From: an uncultured Roseburia sp.
GTDB lineage: Bacteria; Bacillota; Clostridia; Lachnospirales; Lachnospiraceae
Direction: 5' to 3'
DNA length: 62,076 nucleotides
Assembly: GCA_947383215.1 (NCBI GenBank)
Contig: CANDCP010000015.1
Location: 1 to 62,076 of the forward strand
The number at the start of each line of letters is the position of its first letter. The stretch's first letter is position 1. The notes beneath the pieces were generated by a model, which saw nothing but the letters and a program-made list of their open reading frames with translations, was not told the origin of the DNA and made no database searches. This document shows, one piece after another, positions 1 through 9,253 of this stretch. The position numbers and the translations under genes are program-made.

Positions 1-450
1 TGCCGCGGACGCCGCCAGCTTCGGAAAATCACCCGATCTCGTCCAGCCGCCGACAGACACGCCGATTTTCATATTCGGATATTTGGACCGAAGAATATTC
101 AGCGCTCCGAAAACTCCGGCGTTCGGATTGCCCCAGTCGGTCCCCGAAAGCTCCGGCATGCTTGTTATCTGGAAATCCGCATATTCGTCGCATAATACAA
201 GATCCCCGTTTGCATCGACATCCAGAAACGCAAAATTCAGGTGCGTTATCTGGCTTCCGTCAATCTTGCTCGGATAGAAATACTTCTGTCCGGCATATAC
301 GGACCATTCTCCGTAATACATGACATTACGGTATCCCGGCGTCTGCGCTGCCTTAACCTCCGCAGCCTGAGATTTCGCCGAAAATCCCCCGAAAATACTT
401 GTAACCGTAAGCGCCAATGATAATAAAACGCTTAAACCCCTCTTCTTCAC
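1..450 (-). CDS. Secreted glycoside hydrolase family 18 protein (chitinase-like), N-terminal part only
   Basis: Partial gene: the window cuts it after 150 codons. The start is GTG at 450 (second base CAC on the + strand), preceded by a good Shine-Dalgarno AGGAAGGG. Residues 1-30 form a signal peptide (KKRG, hydrophobic core, A-x-A-like end). The mature part reads like a GH18 barrel: VMYYGEWSVY (first strand), ITHLNFAFLDV (second strand) and KIGVSVGGWT (the SxGGW motif of GH18). The catalytic DxxDxDxE motif lies beyond the window, so activity cannot be judged. The family hydrolyses chitin or related beta-1,4-GlcNAc glycans outside the cell. It is separated from the upstream manA by a terminator, so it is probably its own unit. 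Confidence 0.85.
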   Translation of the reverse strand, partial: MKKRGLSVLLSLALTVTSIFGGFSAKSQAAEVKAAQTPGYRNVMYYGEWSVYAGQKYFYPSKIDGSQITHLNFAFLDVDANGDLVLCDEYADFQITSMPELSGTDWGNPNAGVFGALNILRSKYPNMKIGVSVGGWTRSGDFPKLAASAA

Positions 451-575
451 AATATACCCTTCCTTTCTTACTGCTACTTCCCTATCTCACACTTTTTTAC
501 AAATCAAGTATACATAAATAAATTTTTCATTCCCATGTACTTTCTTGGCTTTTTTTGCCTGAATTTGTGCTGCTC

Positions 576-605
576 AAAAAGACAGCGCGGGCTGCGCTGT
601 CTTTT
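576..605 (-). terminator. Rho-independent terminator of the mannan operon
   Basis: A stem AAAGACAGCGC / GCGCTGTCTTT with a short loop sits 18 bases past the manA stop. It is followed on the minus strand by further T residues. It closes the long operon that begins at 11867. Confidence 0.75.
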
Positions 606-622
606 CATCGGATTTGCCTCAT

Positions 623-1570
623 TTATACCGGAACGGTCGATGCAATTATCTGCATTCTCCCCTCCAAATTCACCTTGCCGATTCCGTTCGGCAAAATAAA
701 ATGATCCCCCTTCTTTATCTCTTTCTGCTGAATCAATCCGCTCCCCTCCAAAACGCTCATAATCAGAAACGGATACTTCTGCTCGAACTTCATCCTTCCC
801 TCCAGATCAATTTTAAAGACTTTATAGTATTCGCAGAATATCAGTTCTGCCAGAATGTTTTTCGTCACATGCGACGCATCTTTTACACTGTCGTCCGCCG
901 GCACGGCCGGAACCGAAATCACATCGAGACTCTGTCTGATATGAAGCTCTCTTGGCTTTCCGCCGCTCAATCTCCCGTAATCATAAACCCGGTATGTAAT
1001 ATCGCTGTTCTGCTGCGTTTCCAGGATCGTAAGCCCTCCCTTAATCGCATGGACGGTTCCGGGATCAATCTGTATAAAATCCCCCTTTTTTACCGGCACT
1101 TCACGAATAAACGCTTCCCATTCCCCCCCGGCAATCATCTCTCTTAATTCCTCTTTGCTTTTCGCATTGTGACCGATGACCAGCGACGCATCCTTCGGAC
1201 AGTCGAGAACATACCAGCACTCCGTCTTTCCAAGCGATCCGTTTTCATGCGCGGTCGCATACACGTCATCCGGATGCACCTGAATACTTAAATCGTCCCT
1301 CGCGTCAATAATTTTAACTAACAGCGGAAAACGACGCATATCTGTATTTCCAAACAATTCCTTATTTTCTCTCCAAAGACCGGAGAGCGTTTTGCCTGCG
1401 TAAGCGCCCCCGCGGATCGTACAGTCCCCGTTTTCGTGCGCCGCTATCCCCCAGCACTCCCCGATATCGTCTCCCTCTATTTCATAGCCGAATTCTTCCC
1501 TGAGTTTTTTCCCGCCCCAGATATTATGGGTAAATACGGGATTTAAAAATAATATCTCTTTCTCTTCCAT
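623..1570 (-). CDS. manA: Mannose-6-phosphate isomerase, class I
   Basis: Interconverts mannose-6-phosphate and fructose-6-phosphate in the cytoplasm, the last step that feeds mannan-derived mannose to glycolysis. The 315-residue length is the short Firmicute form of type I PMI. The cupin zinc ligands are visible: Q97 and H99 in IQVHPDD, E117 in GKTECWY and H174 in TVHAIKGG; the conserved YRVYDYGR is at 193-200. The start ATG at 1570 follows AAGGAGCAGT. It lies 36 bases after the chemoreceptor gene and is the last gene of the operon. Its place beside two GH130 phosphorylases supports a catabolic role rather than one in capsule or GDP-mannose synthesis. Confidence 0.93.
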   Translation of the reverse strand: MEEKEILFLNPVFTHNIWGGKKLREEFGYEIEGDDIGECWGIAAHENGDCTIRGGAYAGKTLSGLWRENKELFGNTDMRRFPLLVKIIDARDDLSIQVHPDDVYATAHENGSLGKTECWYVLDCPKDASLVIGHNAKSKEELREMIAGGEWEAFIREVPVKKGDFIQIDPGTVHAIKGGLTILETQQNSDITYRVYDYGRLSGGKPRELHIRQSLDVISVPAVPADDSVKDASHVTKNILAELIFCEYYKVFKIDLEGRMKFEQKYPFLIMSVLEGSGLIQQKEIKKGDHFILPNGIGKVNLEGRMQIIASTVPV

Positions 1571-1606
1571 ACTGCTCCTTTCTTTCCTTCATAAACAACC
1601 GTCCTC

Positions 1607-3658
1607 TCAGACGGTAAAACGCCGCATCGCCTCATTCAGCTGCCGTACCTCCCGGCTTAACTTTTCCGCCTCGCCTGCAAGCCCTGTCGCTTCACTCAGC
1701 TGGCTGGTGACTGTGGCGGTCACCTCTTCGGCCGATGCCGACGCCTGCTGCGATACCGCCGCAATGCTTTGAATCGAATCCAGCACCTCATCCTTATCCG
1801 ACATCATGTCCGACATGCGATCCGTAATTTTATGCAGCGCCTCTACCATGCCCTCCACGTTCTGTGTGATACCGGAAAAAACTTCAACGGTTCCGTTTAA
1901 AGATTCCATCTGTTCTTTCAGGTAATCCTCGGTCATCCTTGCGCAGCCGCTGGTTTTTTCCGTCGTCTTTTGTATATTTCCGATAATGCCCTGAATCTTT
2001 TTTCCGGCTTCCTGGGACTGATCCGCAAGCCCTCGAATCTCGCTCGCCACAACCGCAAAGCCTTTCCCCACTTCCCCCGCCTTCGCCGCCTCTATCGAAG
2101 CGTTTAGCGACAAGAGATTTGTCTGCTCCGCAATCTCTTGTATGCTCTCCATAATGCTTCCAATATTTCTGGTACACATCTCCACTTCCGCGATATTTCC
2201 GACGAGCGTCTTTGTCATGGAAGACGCGGCGTTTGTTTTTTCGCTCAGCTCTGCAATTTTATTTCTTCCTTTTCCGACCGCCTGCATTGCAAATTCCGAG
2301 TTTGTCTCAATTTTTAACGTATAATCGTAAACGCTGTTTAAGTTATCAGAAAACGCCGCCATCTGCCCAAGGCTGCGGTCCGCATCCTGCGCCTGGCGCA
2401 GTACGCCCTTTGCGACCTCCTCCATCGCGGTGTTGACATCCCGCATGGACTCCGCCATAATCCCCGCCGTCTCCGACAAATTCTCCGAAGAGATATCTAC
2501 TTCGCCGCCGAACTGCTGCATTTTTCTCAAAATTCCTCGAACGCCTGAAATCATTCCGGTCATTCCGTTCGAGAGTACGCCAAATTCGTCTTTGCGCTTT
2601 GACGAAAATTCTGTCGTAAAATCTCCGTCCGACGCTCTTTTGAGCGTTTTTGTCAGACTTTGAACCTCGCGCCCGATACTTCTGGCAATTAAACTCCCAA
2701 TCAGCAGCGCAATCAATGCCGCCAAAATCACCATCAGAACCGTAATGCTTCGAATGGAGGACGCGGCCGACAGAATCGTCTCCTTTGGGATCAGAGTACA
2801 TACGACCATTCCTGTCTTTCCCACCGGCGCGTAGGAAAACAGGCATGTCTGACCCGCAAAGCTTACATACCGTTTTCCCGGCTCCCCGCTCGCGGCCGCT
2901 TCCGCCAGATAATCGCTTCCGGCAAACACTTGGGCCCCGGATAGCTGTGAAAGCACATCCTCCTGCGCATACAAAACTTCTCTCTCATCCCCTGTCACCA
3001 GAGCTGCGATTGTACCCTCGCTGCCCTCTATGGCAGAGAGAATTTCCCGTATTGTCTCATGGCTCATGTCAAGGCAAACGTATCCCTCCCCCTTCGCAAA
3101 ACACCTGGTGTAGGCAATCGCGTAACTGTCGGTCTTTAACGACAGCTCCTTATCCAAAAAATTATGGTAACCGCTCCAAATCCCCTTGCCTTTCGATATC
3201 TCAGCCTCTTTTGTCTCTGCAAACCTCATATAGGCGTCTTCGCCGATGCGCCCTGCGCCGGAAGTCACATTGCCGCCTTTCTCCGAAATTATGTGGTAAG
3301 CATTAATATAGGTACAGATTCCTCTCGCCGCCTGCAGAATCGTTCCTACATCCCTCGAACGGCGCATTGCCTCCGAATCCTTTTTTCCCGCGTACTTTGT
3401 GTAATACGTCACAAAATCATCATGTGTGACAACCTCTGTCGCCTTATCCTCAATATTTGCGCAAAGCAGCCTGCAATACTCGCTCACGGTAAGCAGGCTT
3501 CCGTCAACAGAATTTTCATACTGCTCTGTGATATCCTTCGCCGCCCTCTTATAAGAAATCATGCCTAAAAGCACAATCAACAAAACCGGAACCAAAAATG
3601 CCCCGATCAAGGTATAGGCAATTTTCCCTGCTCGTTTTTTTCTCTTTTTTCTCTTCAT
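1607..3658 (-). CDS. Methyl-accepting chemotaxis protein
   Basis: A 683-residue membrane chemoreceptor. A very basic N-terminus precedes TM1 (about 12-35); an extracellular sensor domain of roughly 260 residues follows, probably a Cache-type fold judging by size and the long N-terminal helix; TM2 is about 299-322, then a HAMP domain and the cytoplasmic coiled coil. The signalling tip [15 protein letters not shown] is near residue 510, flanked by [15 protein letters not shown]. The start ATG at 3658 follows GGGGGAAATCCT. It sits 26 bases after the esterase gene, inside the mannan operon, which suggests that it senses a sugar or other cue linked to mannan use; the ligand is not deducible from sequence. 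Confidence 0.93.
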   Translation of the reverse strand: MKRKKRKKRAGKIAYTLIGAFLVPVLLIVLLGMISYKRAAKDITEQYENSVDGSLLTVSEYCRLLCANIEDKATEVVTHDDFVTYYTKYAGKKDSEAMRRSRDVGTILQAARGICTYINAYHIISEKGGNVTSGAGRIGEDAYMRFAETKEAEISKGKGIWSGYHNFLDKELSLKTDSYAIAYTRCFAKGEGYVCLDMSHETIREILSAIEGSEGTIAALVTGDEREVLYAQEDVLSQLSGAQVFAGSDYLAEAAASGEPGKRYVSFAGQTCLFSYAPVGKTGMVVCTLIPKETILSAASSIRSITVLMVILAALIALLIGSLIARSIGREVQSLTKTLKRASDGDFTTEFSSKRKDEFGVLSNGMTGMISGVRGILRKMQQFGGEVDISSENLSETAGIMAESMRDVNTAMEEVAKGVLRQAQDADRSLGQMAAFSDNLNSVYDYTLKIETNSEFAMQAVGKGRNKIAELSEKTNAASSMTKTLVGNIAEVEMCTRNIGSIMESIQEIAEQTNLLSLNASIEAAKAGEVGKGFAVVASEIRGLADQSQEAGKKIQGIIGNIQKTTEKTSGCARMTEDYLKEQMESLNGTVEVFSGITQNVEGMVEALHKITDRMSDMMSDKDEVLDSIQSIAAVSQQASASAEEVTATVTSQLSEATGLAGEAEKLSREVRQLNEAMRRFTV

Positions 3659-3684
3659 AGGATTTCCCCCATTTGGTCTGCATG

Positions 3685-4800
3685 TCAGTTTGTTCCGATC
3701 ACAGAGACAAGATAAAATGGCGCCGCATCATTCTCATGCGTTTCAATCAATGTGATTTCCAGCTTGTGTCTGTCTCTTTTCATATGCTCACCCAGGGTAT
3801 GAACCTCCAGCTTATCTCCCCATGTCTCTTCAAAATTGGCGTCCAGAAAAACCGCATGTTCTTCATCCCCGTCTACCACTGCCCTGGCAATCGGCGCAGG
3901 CCCCTTTGCCGTTTTCCGATATGCGACGGCAATCCCGGCGCCCTCTATGACAAAAGAGATGGAAGCTCCCTTTTTTCCGGCCATCCAGCCATTTTTAAAG
4001 CAATCCGTTATGCCTTTCGGCGCACTTTTATCTGCCACAAATCCAAGACATTCGGCCGCATAATTTCTGTTCTGATAACGCACGCTGTTTTCATATCCGT
4101 TTTTTGTAAGAGGATCCGGCAGTTTTGGCTCCGGCAGCTCGGAAATATCCATCTCCTTATAGACTTCCTCCAAAAAATACGTAATTACAGATGCGACAAG
4201 GGAATGTCCCTCGTCATTCGGATGCAAATCATCCTCCGTTATTTCCCGGTTCGCAATATACCCGTTGAGAAGCTCCGGATAAATGCTGCTCTGCATACTG
4301 ATACACGGCAAATCATAATGCCGCCCCACCTTGCTGTGCTGAATCTGAGCGTTTGCGCCCGTATCATAACGGACATTGTGAACAAGAAGCACAGCCGGTC
4401 TGCTTCCCGAGTTATATATCTTCCTTACCAATCCCTCGTAAGTCTCCAGGAAATGCACCGTGCCCTCATCATTTACCGAAAATTCCACAATCACAAAATC
4501 CGGCGCATACTTAAGCAGATCCTCATCCGCCCGCGCAACGCCAAACTGCGACGTCGTTCCCCCAATCCCGGCATTGAGATAGACGAATTCCGCCGGCGGG
4601 AACGTTTTGGCCCACCACTCAAAGACACGGTACGCATAACATTGTTTCCACCCGCTGCTGTTTGCCCCCTGCGTGATAGAACCGCCGATAAATCCGATTA
4701 CAAGGCGCTCGCCTGCACGTGCGCGCTTCATCAGGTTCTTTAACCGTCCCAGATTTCCTCTGTTTGTAATTCCCCGCGCTCTTTCTATTTGATATTCCAT
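3685..4800 (-). CDS. SGNH/GDSL esterase, candidate acetyl-mannan esterase (CE17-like layout)
   Basis: A 371-residue cytoplasmic protein (no signal peptide). N-terminal SGNH hydrolase blocks: S41 in [10 protein letters not shown]79 in LNAGIGG, N110 in EFSVNDEG, D191 and H193 in [10 protein letters not shown]. The C-terminal 110 residues look like a beta-sandwich carbohydrate-binding domain. The ATG at 4800 is chosen because AAGGAGT lies 7 bases upstream; a longer frame to 4983 lacks a ribosome site and runs through the intergenic hairpins. Mannan loci of Roseburia carry intracellular SGNH esterases (CE17 with CBM35, and CE2) that remove acetyl groups from imported mannooligosaccharides. The operon context makes that role likely here, but substrate is inferred. 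Confidence 0.8.
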   Translation of the reverse strand: MEYQIERARGITNRGNLGRLKNLMKRARAGERLVIGFIGGSITQGANSSGWKQCYAYRVFEWWAKTFPPAEFVYLNAGIGGTTSQFGVARADEDLLKYAPDFVIVEFSVNDEGTVHFLETYEGLVRKIYNSGSRPAVLLVHNVRYDTGANAQIQHSKVGRHYDLPCISMQSSIYPELLNGYIANREITEDDLHPNDEGHSLVASVITYFLEEVYKEMDISELPEPKLPDPLTKNGYENSVRYQNRNYAAECLGFVADKSAPKGITDCFKNGWMAGKKGASISFVIEGAGIAVAYRKTAKGPAPIARAVVDGDEEHAVFLDANFEETWGDKLEVHTLGEHMKRDRHKLEITLIETHENDAAPFYLVSVIGTN

Positions 4801-4851
4801 TTTTTTACTCCTTGGTTGATTTTCTCTTAAAAATATTCCCATGAAAGCAAC

Positions 4852-4873
4852 CGAGCCTGCATATGCAGGCTCG
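4852..4873. repeat. 22-bp perfect palindrome between phosphorylase and esterase genes
   Basis: CGAGCCTGCAT followed directly by its reverse complement. It lies between the GH130 stop at 4970 and the esterase start at 4800. No T-run follows in the minus direction, so it is more likely an mRNA processing or stability element, or a partial attenuator, than a full terminator. Confidence 0.6.
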
Positions 4874-4898
4874 CGCTTAAAATATAAGATGAAATAGT

Positions 4899-4950
4899 CC
4901 CGGGAGATTTCATAAAGTAATAGGGGGTAAAAAGGAAAGGCTCTCCCGGG
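4899..4950. repeat. Inverted repeat with 9-bp arms CCCGGGAGA / TCTCCCGGG
   Basis: Perfect 9-base arms at 4899-4907 and 4942-4950 with a 34-base loop, directly downstream of the GH130 stop codon. Together with the palindrome at 4852-4873 it forms a double-hairpin intergenic region inside the operon. It may protect the upstream mRNA 3' end. Confidence 0.5.
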
Positions 4951-4969
4951 AAATGAAAAGAAACCAGTT

Positions 4970-5992
4970 TTAACGTCTGCCAATCTCCGTATCCGTCCCG
5001 GTAACTACACTGTTTGCTTTGATGTAATCTATAATCTCATCCAGCTTTGTAAACGCCAGGCCAACGTAACTGTCCGCCGCGCCGTAGTAAATCGCAATTT
5101 TCCCTGATTCACTGTCACAGATCGCCGCGCACGGAAAACAGACGTTCGGCACAAATCCACGCTCTTCATACCATGTCTCCGGCGTCAAAAGAAAATTACT
5201 GCATCTGTATTTTACAATCGACGGATTGTCAATATCTAAAATTGCGCCTCCGATCGAATACACATATCCGTTACATGTTCCGCTTACGCCGTGATAAAAT
5301 AAGAGCCAGCCCTCGGACGTCTCAATCGGCGCGGCGCCTCCGCCTATCTTCACGGACTCCCACCATTCGCTGCTTTTTCCCATCACATGTCTGTGCCTGC
5401 CCCAGTAAACCAGGTCCGGACTCTCGCTGATAAAAATATCCCCAAACGGCGTGTGCCCGCTGTCGGACGGCCTGGATAAAAGCATATAGTTGCCGTTTAC
5501 TTTCCTCGGAAACAGTACCGCGTTTCGGTTAAACGGAAGAAACGGATTTTCAAGCCTTGTAAACGTCTTAAAATCTGTCGTCTTGGCTATCCCGATTGCC
5601 GCTCCGTAAAAGTCCTGACACCAAATGATGTAATATGTATCCTCTATTTTCACAAGTCTCGGATCGTACGCATATACGGGCATAAACGGATTCCCTTCCT
5701 CGTCCGTAAACGGAATCGCATTTTTATCAAAATCCCAGTGAATCGCATCCTTACTTCTTCCCATATAAATATAAGGAATCCCGTTTGTTTGCTCTCCGCG
5801 GAACACGCCGATAAACTCATTGCCGTAAGGCAGAACCGCACTGTTAAAAATCCTCGCCACACCGTCTATCGGATTGCGGTCAATAATCGGATTTTCCGTA
5901 TATCTCCAGACCGGCGCGCCTTTTAGGCCCGCGGGCTTTTCCTGCCACGGAACATTACAGACCGCCTGCCCGATCAGTTTTACACTTCCCAT
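4970..5992 (-). CDS. Beta-1,4-mannooligosaccharide phosphorylase, GH130 (subfamily 2-like)
   Basis: Predicted to phosphorolyse the non-reducing mannose of beta-1,4-mannooligosaccharides, giving alpha-mannose-1-phosphate in the cytoplasm. The 340-residue five-bladed propeller shows the GH130 catalytic aspartate in YAYDPRLV (D110), RIFNSAVL near residue 48, and RPSDSGHTPFGD and GGGAAPIE phosphate/sugar loop motifs. The ATG at 5992 overlaps the stop of the upstream GH130 by one base and has AAGGTGA at good spacing; the GTG one codon earlier is less likely. Pairing with a longer GH130 plus an epimerase is the known MOP/MGP/epimerase arrangement of ruminal and gut mannan users. Subfamily assignment is from size and motifs only. 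Confidence 0.87.
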   Translation of the reverse strand: MGSVKLIGQAVCNVPWQEKPAGLKGAPVWRYTENPIIDRNPIDGVARIFNSAVLPYGNEFIGVFRGEQTNGIPYIYMGRSKDAIHWDFDKNAIPFTDEEGNPFMPVYAYDPRLVKIEDTYYIIWCQDFYGAAIGIAKTTDFKTFTRLENPFLPFNRNAVLFPRKVNGNYMLLSRPSDSGHTPFGDIFISESPDLVYWGRHRHVMGKSSEWWESVKIGGGAAPIETSEGWLLFYHGVSGTCNGYVYSIGGAILDIDNPSIVKYRCSNFLLTPETWYEERGFVPNVCFPCAAICDSESGKIAIYYGAADSYVGLAFTKLDEIIDYIKANSVVTGTDTEIGRR

Positions 5993-7173
5993 CACAAATC
6001 ACCTTCTTTCTTTAATCGTTCCAGATTTTTTTCAATTAACTTACACCGCTGCGCTACGCACTCCACGCTTCTGCCCGGATCTTCCGGCGTTTTAAACACA
6101 TAATCCAAAAGCCTGTCGATGGTCGTTACCGCCACATGCATTCTTGTATCGCTGGAAGCATAGTAAATAAACACTTCTTGTCTCTCGTTTACGACGGCTC
6201 CATTCGTAAAGACCACGTTGGACACATCGCCTATTCGCTCGCCGCCCCTTGGCCCGATTAAAAGTCCGGACGGCTCCGCGATTACTTTCGCGGGATCGTT
6301 CAGATCCGTCGCAAAAGCGTAAATTACATAGCGCAGACCGGCCGCTGTGTTGCGCACGCCGTGCGCGATATGTATCCAGCCTTTTTCCGTTTTAATCGGA
6401 GTCGCGCCCGCCCCGTTTTTTGCCTCCGTGATTGTATGGTACTTGCGCAGACTGGTCATTCTCTCCTCGTCGATCACCGCGTGCCGGATATCCTCGCAAA
6501 GCCCGAATCCAATTCCGCCGCCGCTTCCGGTCTCAATAAAATCATCCATCGGCCTTGTATAAAACGCATATTTTCCATCCACAAATTCAGGGTGAAGCAC
6601 AACGTTCCTCTGCTGCGGCGAATTTTTAGTAATAAGATTATCAAGGCGCTCCCAGCTCTTTAAGTCCTTGGTCCTGACAATCCCTGCCGCCGCGACCGCC
6701 GCGGAAAGATCATTTACGGAAGTATCCTTGCTCTCCGAACAGAAAACCCCGTAAATATAACCGTCTTCATGCCGGGTCAGACGCATATCATAGACATTTG
6801 TCTCTTCCGGACAGACATCCTCAAACAAAATCGGATAATCCCAGAAACGAAAGCCGTCCACGCCGTTGTCGCTCTCGGCCACTCCAAAAAACGACTTTCT
6901 GTCATTGCCCTCAATTCTTGCTATGAGATAATACTTTCCGTTCAGATAAATCGCGCCGGAATTCATCACCGCGTTAATTCCCAGCCGCTCCATGAAATAC
7001 GGATTCGCCTTCGGATCGAGATCATACCGCCATGTCAGTGGAACATGCTCCCTTGTGAGAACCGGATATTCATAACGGTCGTATACGCCGTTATAGAAAT
7101 CTGATTTTATATTTTTTCTTGCAAGCAGTCTCTCCTGCCTCTCTAACTCCACATAATATTTTTCCTGCAACAT
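5992..7173 (-). CDS. 4-O-beta-D-mannosyl-D-glucose phosphorylase, GH130 (subfamily 1-like)
   Basis: Predicted to split mannosyl-1,4-glucose with phosphate into mannose-1-phosphate and glucose. At 393 residues it has the extended N-terminal helix region typical of GH130_1 (residues 1-45, [20 protein letters not shown]). The catalytic aspartate is D129 in [13 protein letters not shown], and SGGGIGFG and [12 protein letters not shown] are the conserved propeller loops. The start ATG at 7173 follows GAGGAGAGCTT. It follows the epimerase gene by 21 bases; the epimerase would supply its substrate from mannobiose. The two adjacent GH130 proteins differ enough to have separate roles. Confidence 0.88.
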   Translation of the reverse strand: MLQEKYYVELERQERLLARKNIKSDFYNGVYDRYEYPVLTREHVPLTWRYDLDPKANPYFMERLGINAVMNSGAIYLNGKYYLIARIEGNDRKSFFGVAESDNGVDGFRFWDYPILFEDVCPEETNVYDMRLTRHEDGYIYGVFCSESKDTSVNDLSAAVAAAGIVRTKDLKSWERLDNLITKNSPQQRNVVLHPEFVDGKYAFYTRPMDDFIETGSGGGIGFGLCEDIRHAVIDEERMTSLRKYHTITEAKNGAGATPIKTEKGWIHIAHGVRNTAAGLRYVIYAFATDLNDPAKVIAEPSGLLIGPRGGERIGDVSNVVFTNGAVVNERQEVFIYYASSDTRMHVAVTTIDRLLDYVFKTPEDPGRSVECVAQRCKLIEKNLERLKKEGDL

Positions 7174-7194
7174 AAGCTCTCCTCGCGTTATCTT

Positions 7195-8364
7195 CTATTT
7201 TTCCAGACGTCTGATCACTTCCAGACACATTCTTCCGTTGTGATACGGACATTTCCACGGCTCTACAATCGGTCTGTCTTTCAACGGCCTGCCGCTCTTA
7301 TCGACCTCCCAGAACCACTCCGAACCGCTTCTCGTATCAATGATATACTGCTGAATAAATCTCCATATACTTTCTGCTGCTTCAAAATATTCTGCCTTCG
7401 AGCCATCCTTCTCATAACCGTTTATAAACCCAACAATCGCCTCCGCCTGCACCCACCAGACCCTGCGCTCGTCGACGACGCCGTTCTCACATTCATTTGC
7501 AACGGAATGACCGTCAAACGCCGCCTTGTAGACCTGCGCAGTCAGATCCTTTGTTATCTCCGTCATTTTCTGCTCATACGCTTTGTCCCCGAGCACTTTT
7601 GTCCCTCGGTCGATCAGCCAAGCAGCTTCAATATCGTGTCCGTAAGAATGTAAATCCAGCAGGCTCTTATAATCCTTATCAAAGAACACTTCCTGACGAT
7701 GCGAGACGGGATCATACACTTTTTCCGCAATGACATCCAAAATCCAAAACAGTCTCTCTCTGACGCTCTCGTCGCCCGCAACCCTGTATAGCTCCGTATA
7801 CGCCTCAAATACATGCAAAAGCGTATTCATGGTTTTTTCCGCCAGCACGCCGTTCTCGGAAAGCTTCTCATTCGACTCCGGTTCAAACTCCCTTGTAAAC
7901 GCTTCCAGATATCCCTGCTCATCGCGGCACTTCTCTTCCATCAAATCAAACAACCCTCTCGCCATGGCAAGCGCCTCTTCATCTCCCGAAGCGTTATAAT
8001 AAGAAGAAAGAGCATAGATAGCGAATGCCTGATTGTAGGTATGCTTTGTCGCATCCTCTGGCGTCCCGTCATACCGCAAAGACCAGTAGATGCCGCCGCA
8101 TTCTTTATCCATACAAAACTGTTTCAAAAACTTAAAGCCGTGTTCCGCCTCCTCAAGAAGACTTATATCGCCAAAAAGCATATACGCGTTTGAAAAAAAC
8201 CACATAATTCTGCTGTTCAGGATACATCCCTTGACCGCTTTCTTATCAAGTATGAGATCATAGCCCAGCCAGCCGTAATAACCTCCGTTTTCCTCATCCC
8301 TCAGATGTTTCCAAAACGGGATGATCCCTGTAAGTAAATGTCTTTTTATCTCATCTACCATCAT
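7195..8364 (-). CDS. Cellobiose 2-epimerase (mannobiose 2-epimerase)
   Basis: Member of the AGE superfamily with an (alpha/alpha)6 barrel. It epimerises the reducing-end sugar of beta-1,4-disaccharides, here most likely mannobiose to mannosylglucose. Conserved histidine motifs are visible: KHTYNQAFAIYAL, LHSYGHDIEAAWL and the late CPYHNGRMCLE, with WFWEVDKSG before it, as in cellobiose 2-epimerases. Length of 389 residues is usual. The ATG at 8364 is preferred: AGTGAGGAG lies 7 bases upstream, and the GTG at 8379 lies within that site. It stands immediately upstream of the mannosylglucose phosphorylase in the operon. Confidence 0.9.
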   Translation of the reverse strand: MMVDEIKRHLLTGIIPFWKHLRDEENGGYYGWLGYDLILDKKAVKGCILNSRIMWFFSNAYMLFGDISLLEEAEHGFKFLKQFCMDKECGGIYWSLRYDGTPEDATKHTYNQAFAIYALSSYYNASGDEEALAMARGLFDLMEEKCRDEQGYLEAFTREFEPESNEKLSENGVLAEKTMNTLLHVFEAYTELYRVAGDESVRERLFWILDVIAEKVYDPVSHRQEVFFDKDYKSLLDLHSYGHDIEAAWLIDRGTKVLGDKAYEQKMTEITKDLTAQVYKAAFDGHSVANECENGVVDERRVWWVQAEAIVGFINGYEKDGSKAEYFEAAESIWRFIQQYIIDTRSGSEWFWEVDKSGRPLKDRPIVEPWKCPYHNGRMCLEVIRRLEK

Positions 8365-8379
8365 CGTCCCACTCCTCAC

Positions 8380-9252
8380 TTATCCCTTGACCGCGCCTGC
8401 CGTGATGCCGCTGTAAATTTGATTCTGACAAAGAATAAACACGATCAGAGCCGGAAGCACGGATATGATAACGCCCGCGCAAATCAGGTTATACTGGCTT
8501 CCAAGCGGCCCCGTAAAGGTATACAGCGAGGTTGCGACTACGCCCAGGCTTCTTTTATCCTGCAGATATAAATTCGAACAGTAATACTCGTTATAAACCG
8601 CAACCCCTTTAAGTACCATACAGGTTACAATCGCAGGCTTTAGCAGCGGAAGCATGATTTTCCAGTAAATCTTAAAATAGGACGCTCCGTCAATAATGGC
8701 CGACTCATCGAGAGATACCGGAATATTTTCCATATACTGTATGAAAATATAAATGGATATTACGTCGGTTCCCATACTCATGATGATGTATCCGTACAAA
8801 TGATTGATAAAACCTAACCCCTGCATAATCTGGTATACGCTGACCTGCATTGCGATACCCGGAAGCAAAGTCGCAAACAAAAACAGGTTGCGGATCAGTC
8901 CGTTTCCCGGAAACCGGAAACGGTTCAGCACATAAGCCAGCTGCGTACCGATTACAATCGCTCCAAACAAGACGCAGACAAGGATAATTCCGGAATTAAT
9001 AAACGCCCTTCCCATATTGGCCTTTGTAAACGCCTCCGTGAAATTCGAAAAATTCAGCCAGCTCTCCGGCATTGTCATAACGTTTGTGCTCATATACTCC
9101 TCGTCCGTCTTAAACGCGGTAATTACGCAGGAAACAATCGGAAGCACCGCCACAAACCCGAAAAATACCAGTGAAAAATATTTTATAAATGTTCTTACAA
9201 CTGTTCCGGCACTGTAATGCCTTCTTACTTTTTTGTCTGCCGCCGCGTTCAT
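8380..9252 (-). CDS. Sugar ABC transporter permease (MalG type)
   Basis: A 290-residue membrane protein with six predicted helices. The EAA loop that docks the ATPase is visible as DESAIIDGASYFKIYWKI followed by LPLLKPAI. The ATG at 9252 (MNAAADKKV) follows AAGGAGCGG; a longer frame upstream merely overlaps the first permease gene. It is separated from the upstream stop by one base, so translation is coupled. It forms the importer with the partner permease and the lipoprotein; no ATPase gene is nearby, so a shared MsmK/UgpC-type ATPase encoded elsewhere is expected. Confidence 0.92.
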   Translation of the reverse strand: MNAAADKKVRRHYSAGTVVRTFIKYFSLVFFGFVAVLPIVSCVITAFKTDEEYMSTNVMTMPESWLNFSNFTEAFTKANMGRAFINSGIILVCVLFGAIVIGTQLAYVLNRFRFPGNGLIRNLFLFATLLPGIAMQVSVYQIMQGLGFINHLYGYIIMSMGTDVISIYIFIQYMENIPVSLDESAIIDGASYFKIYWKIMLPLLKPAIVTCMVLKGVAVYNEYYCSNLYLQDKRSLGVVATSLYTFTGPLGSQYNLICAGVIISVLPALIVFILCQNQIYSGITAGAVKG

Positions 9253-9253
9253 A

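Noticed and set aside
3673-4743. 356-codon open frame on the plus strand opposite the esterase gene
   Set aside because: It is the antisense of a well-supported SGNH gene, has no ribosome site and its protein shows no fold-like pattern.
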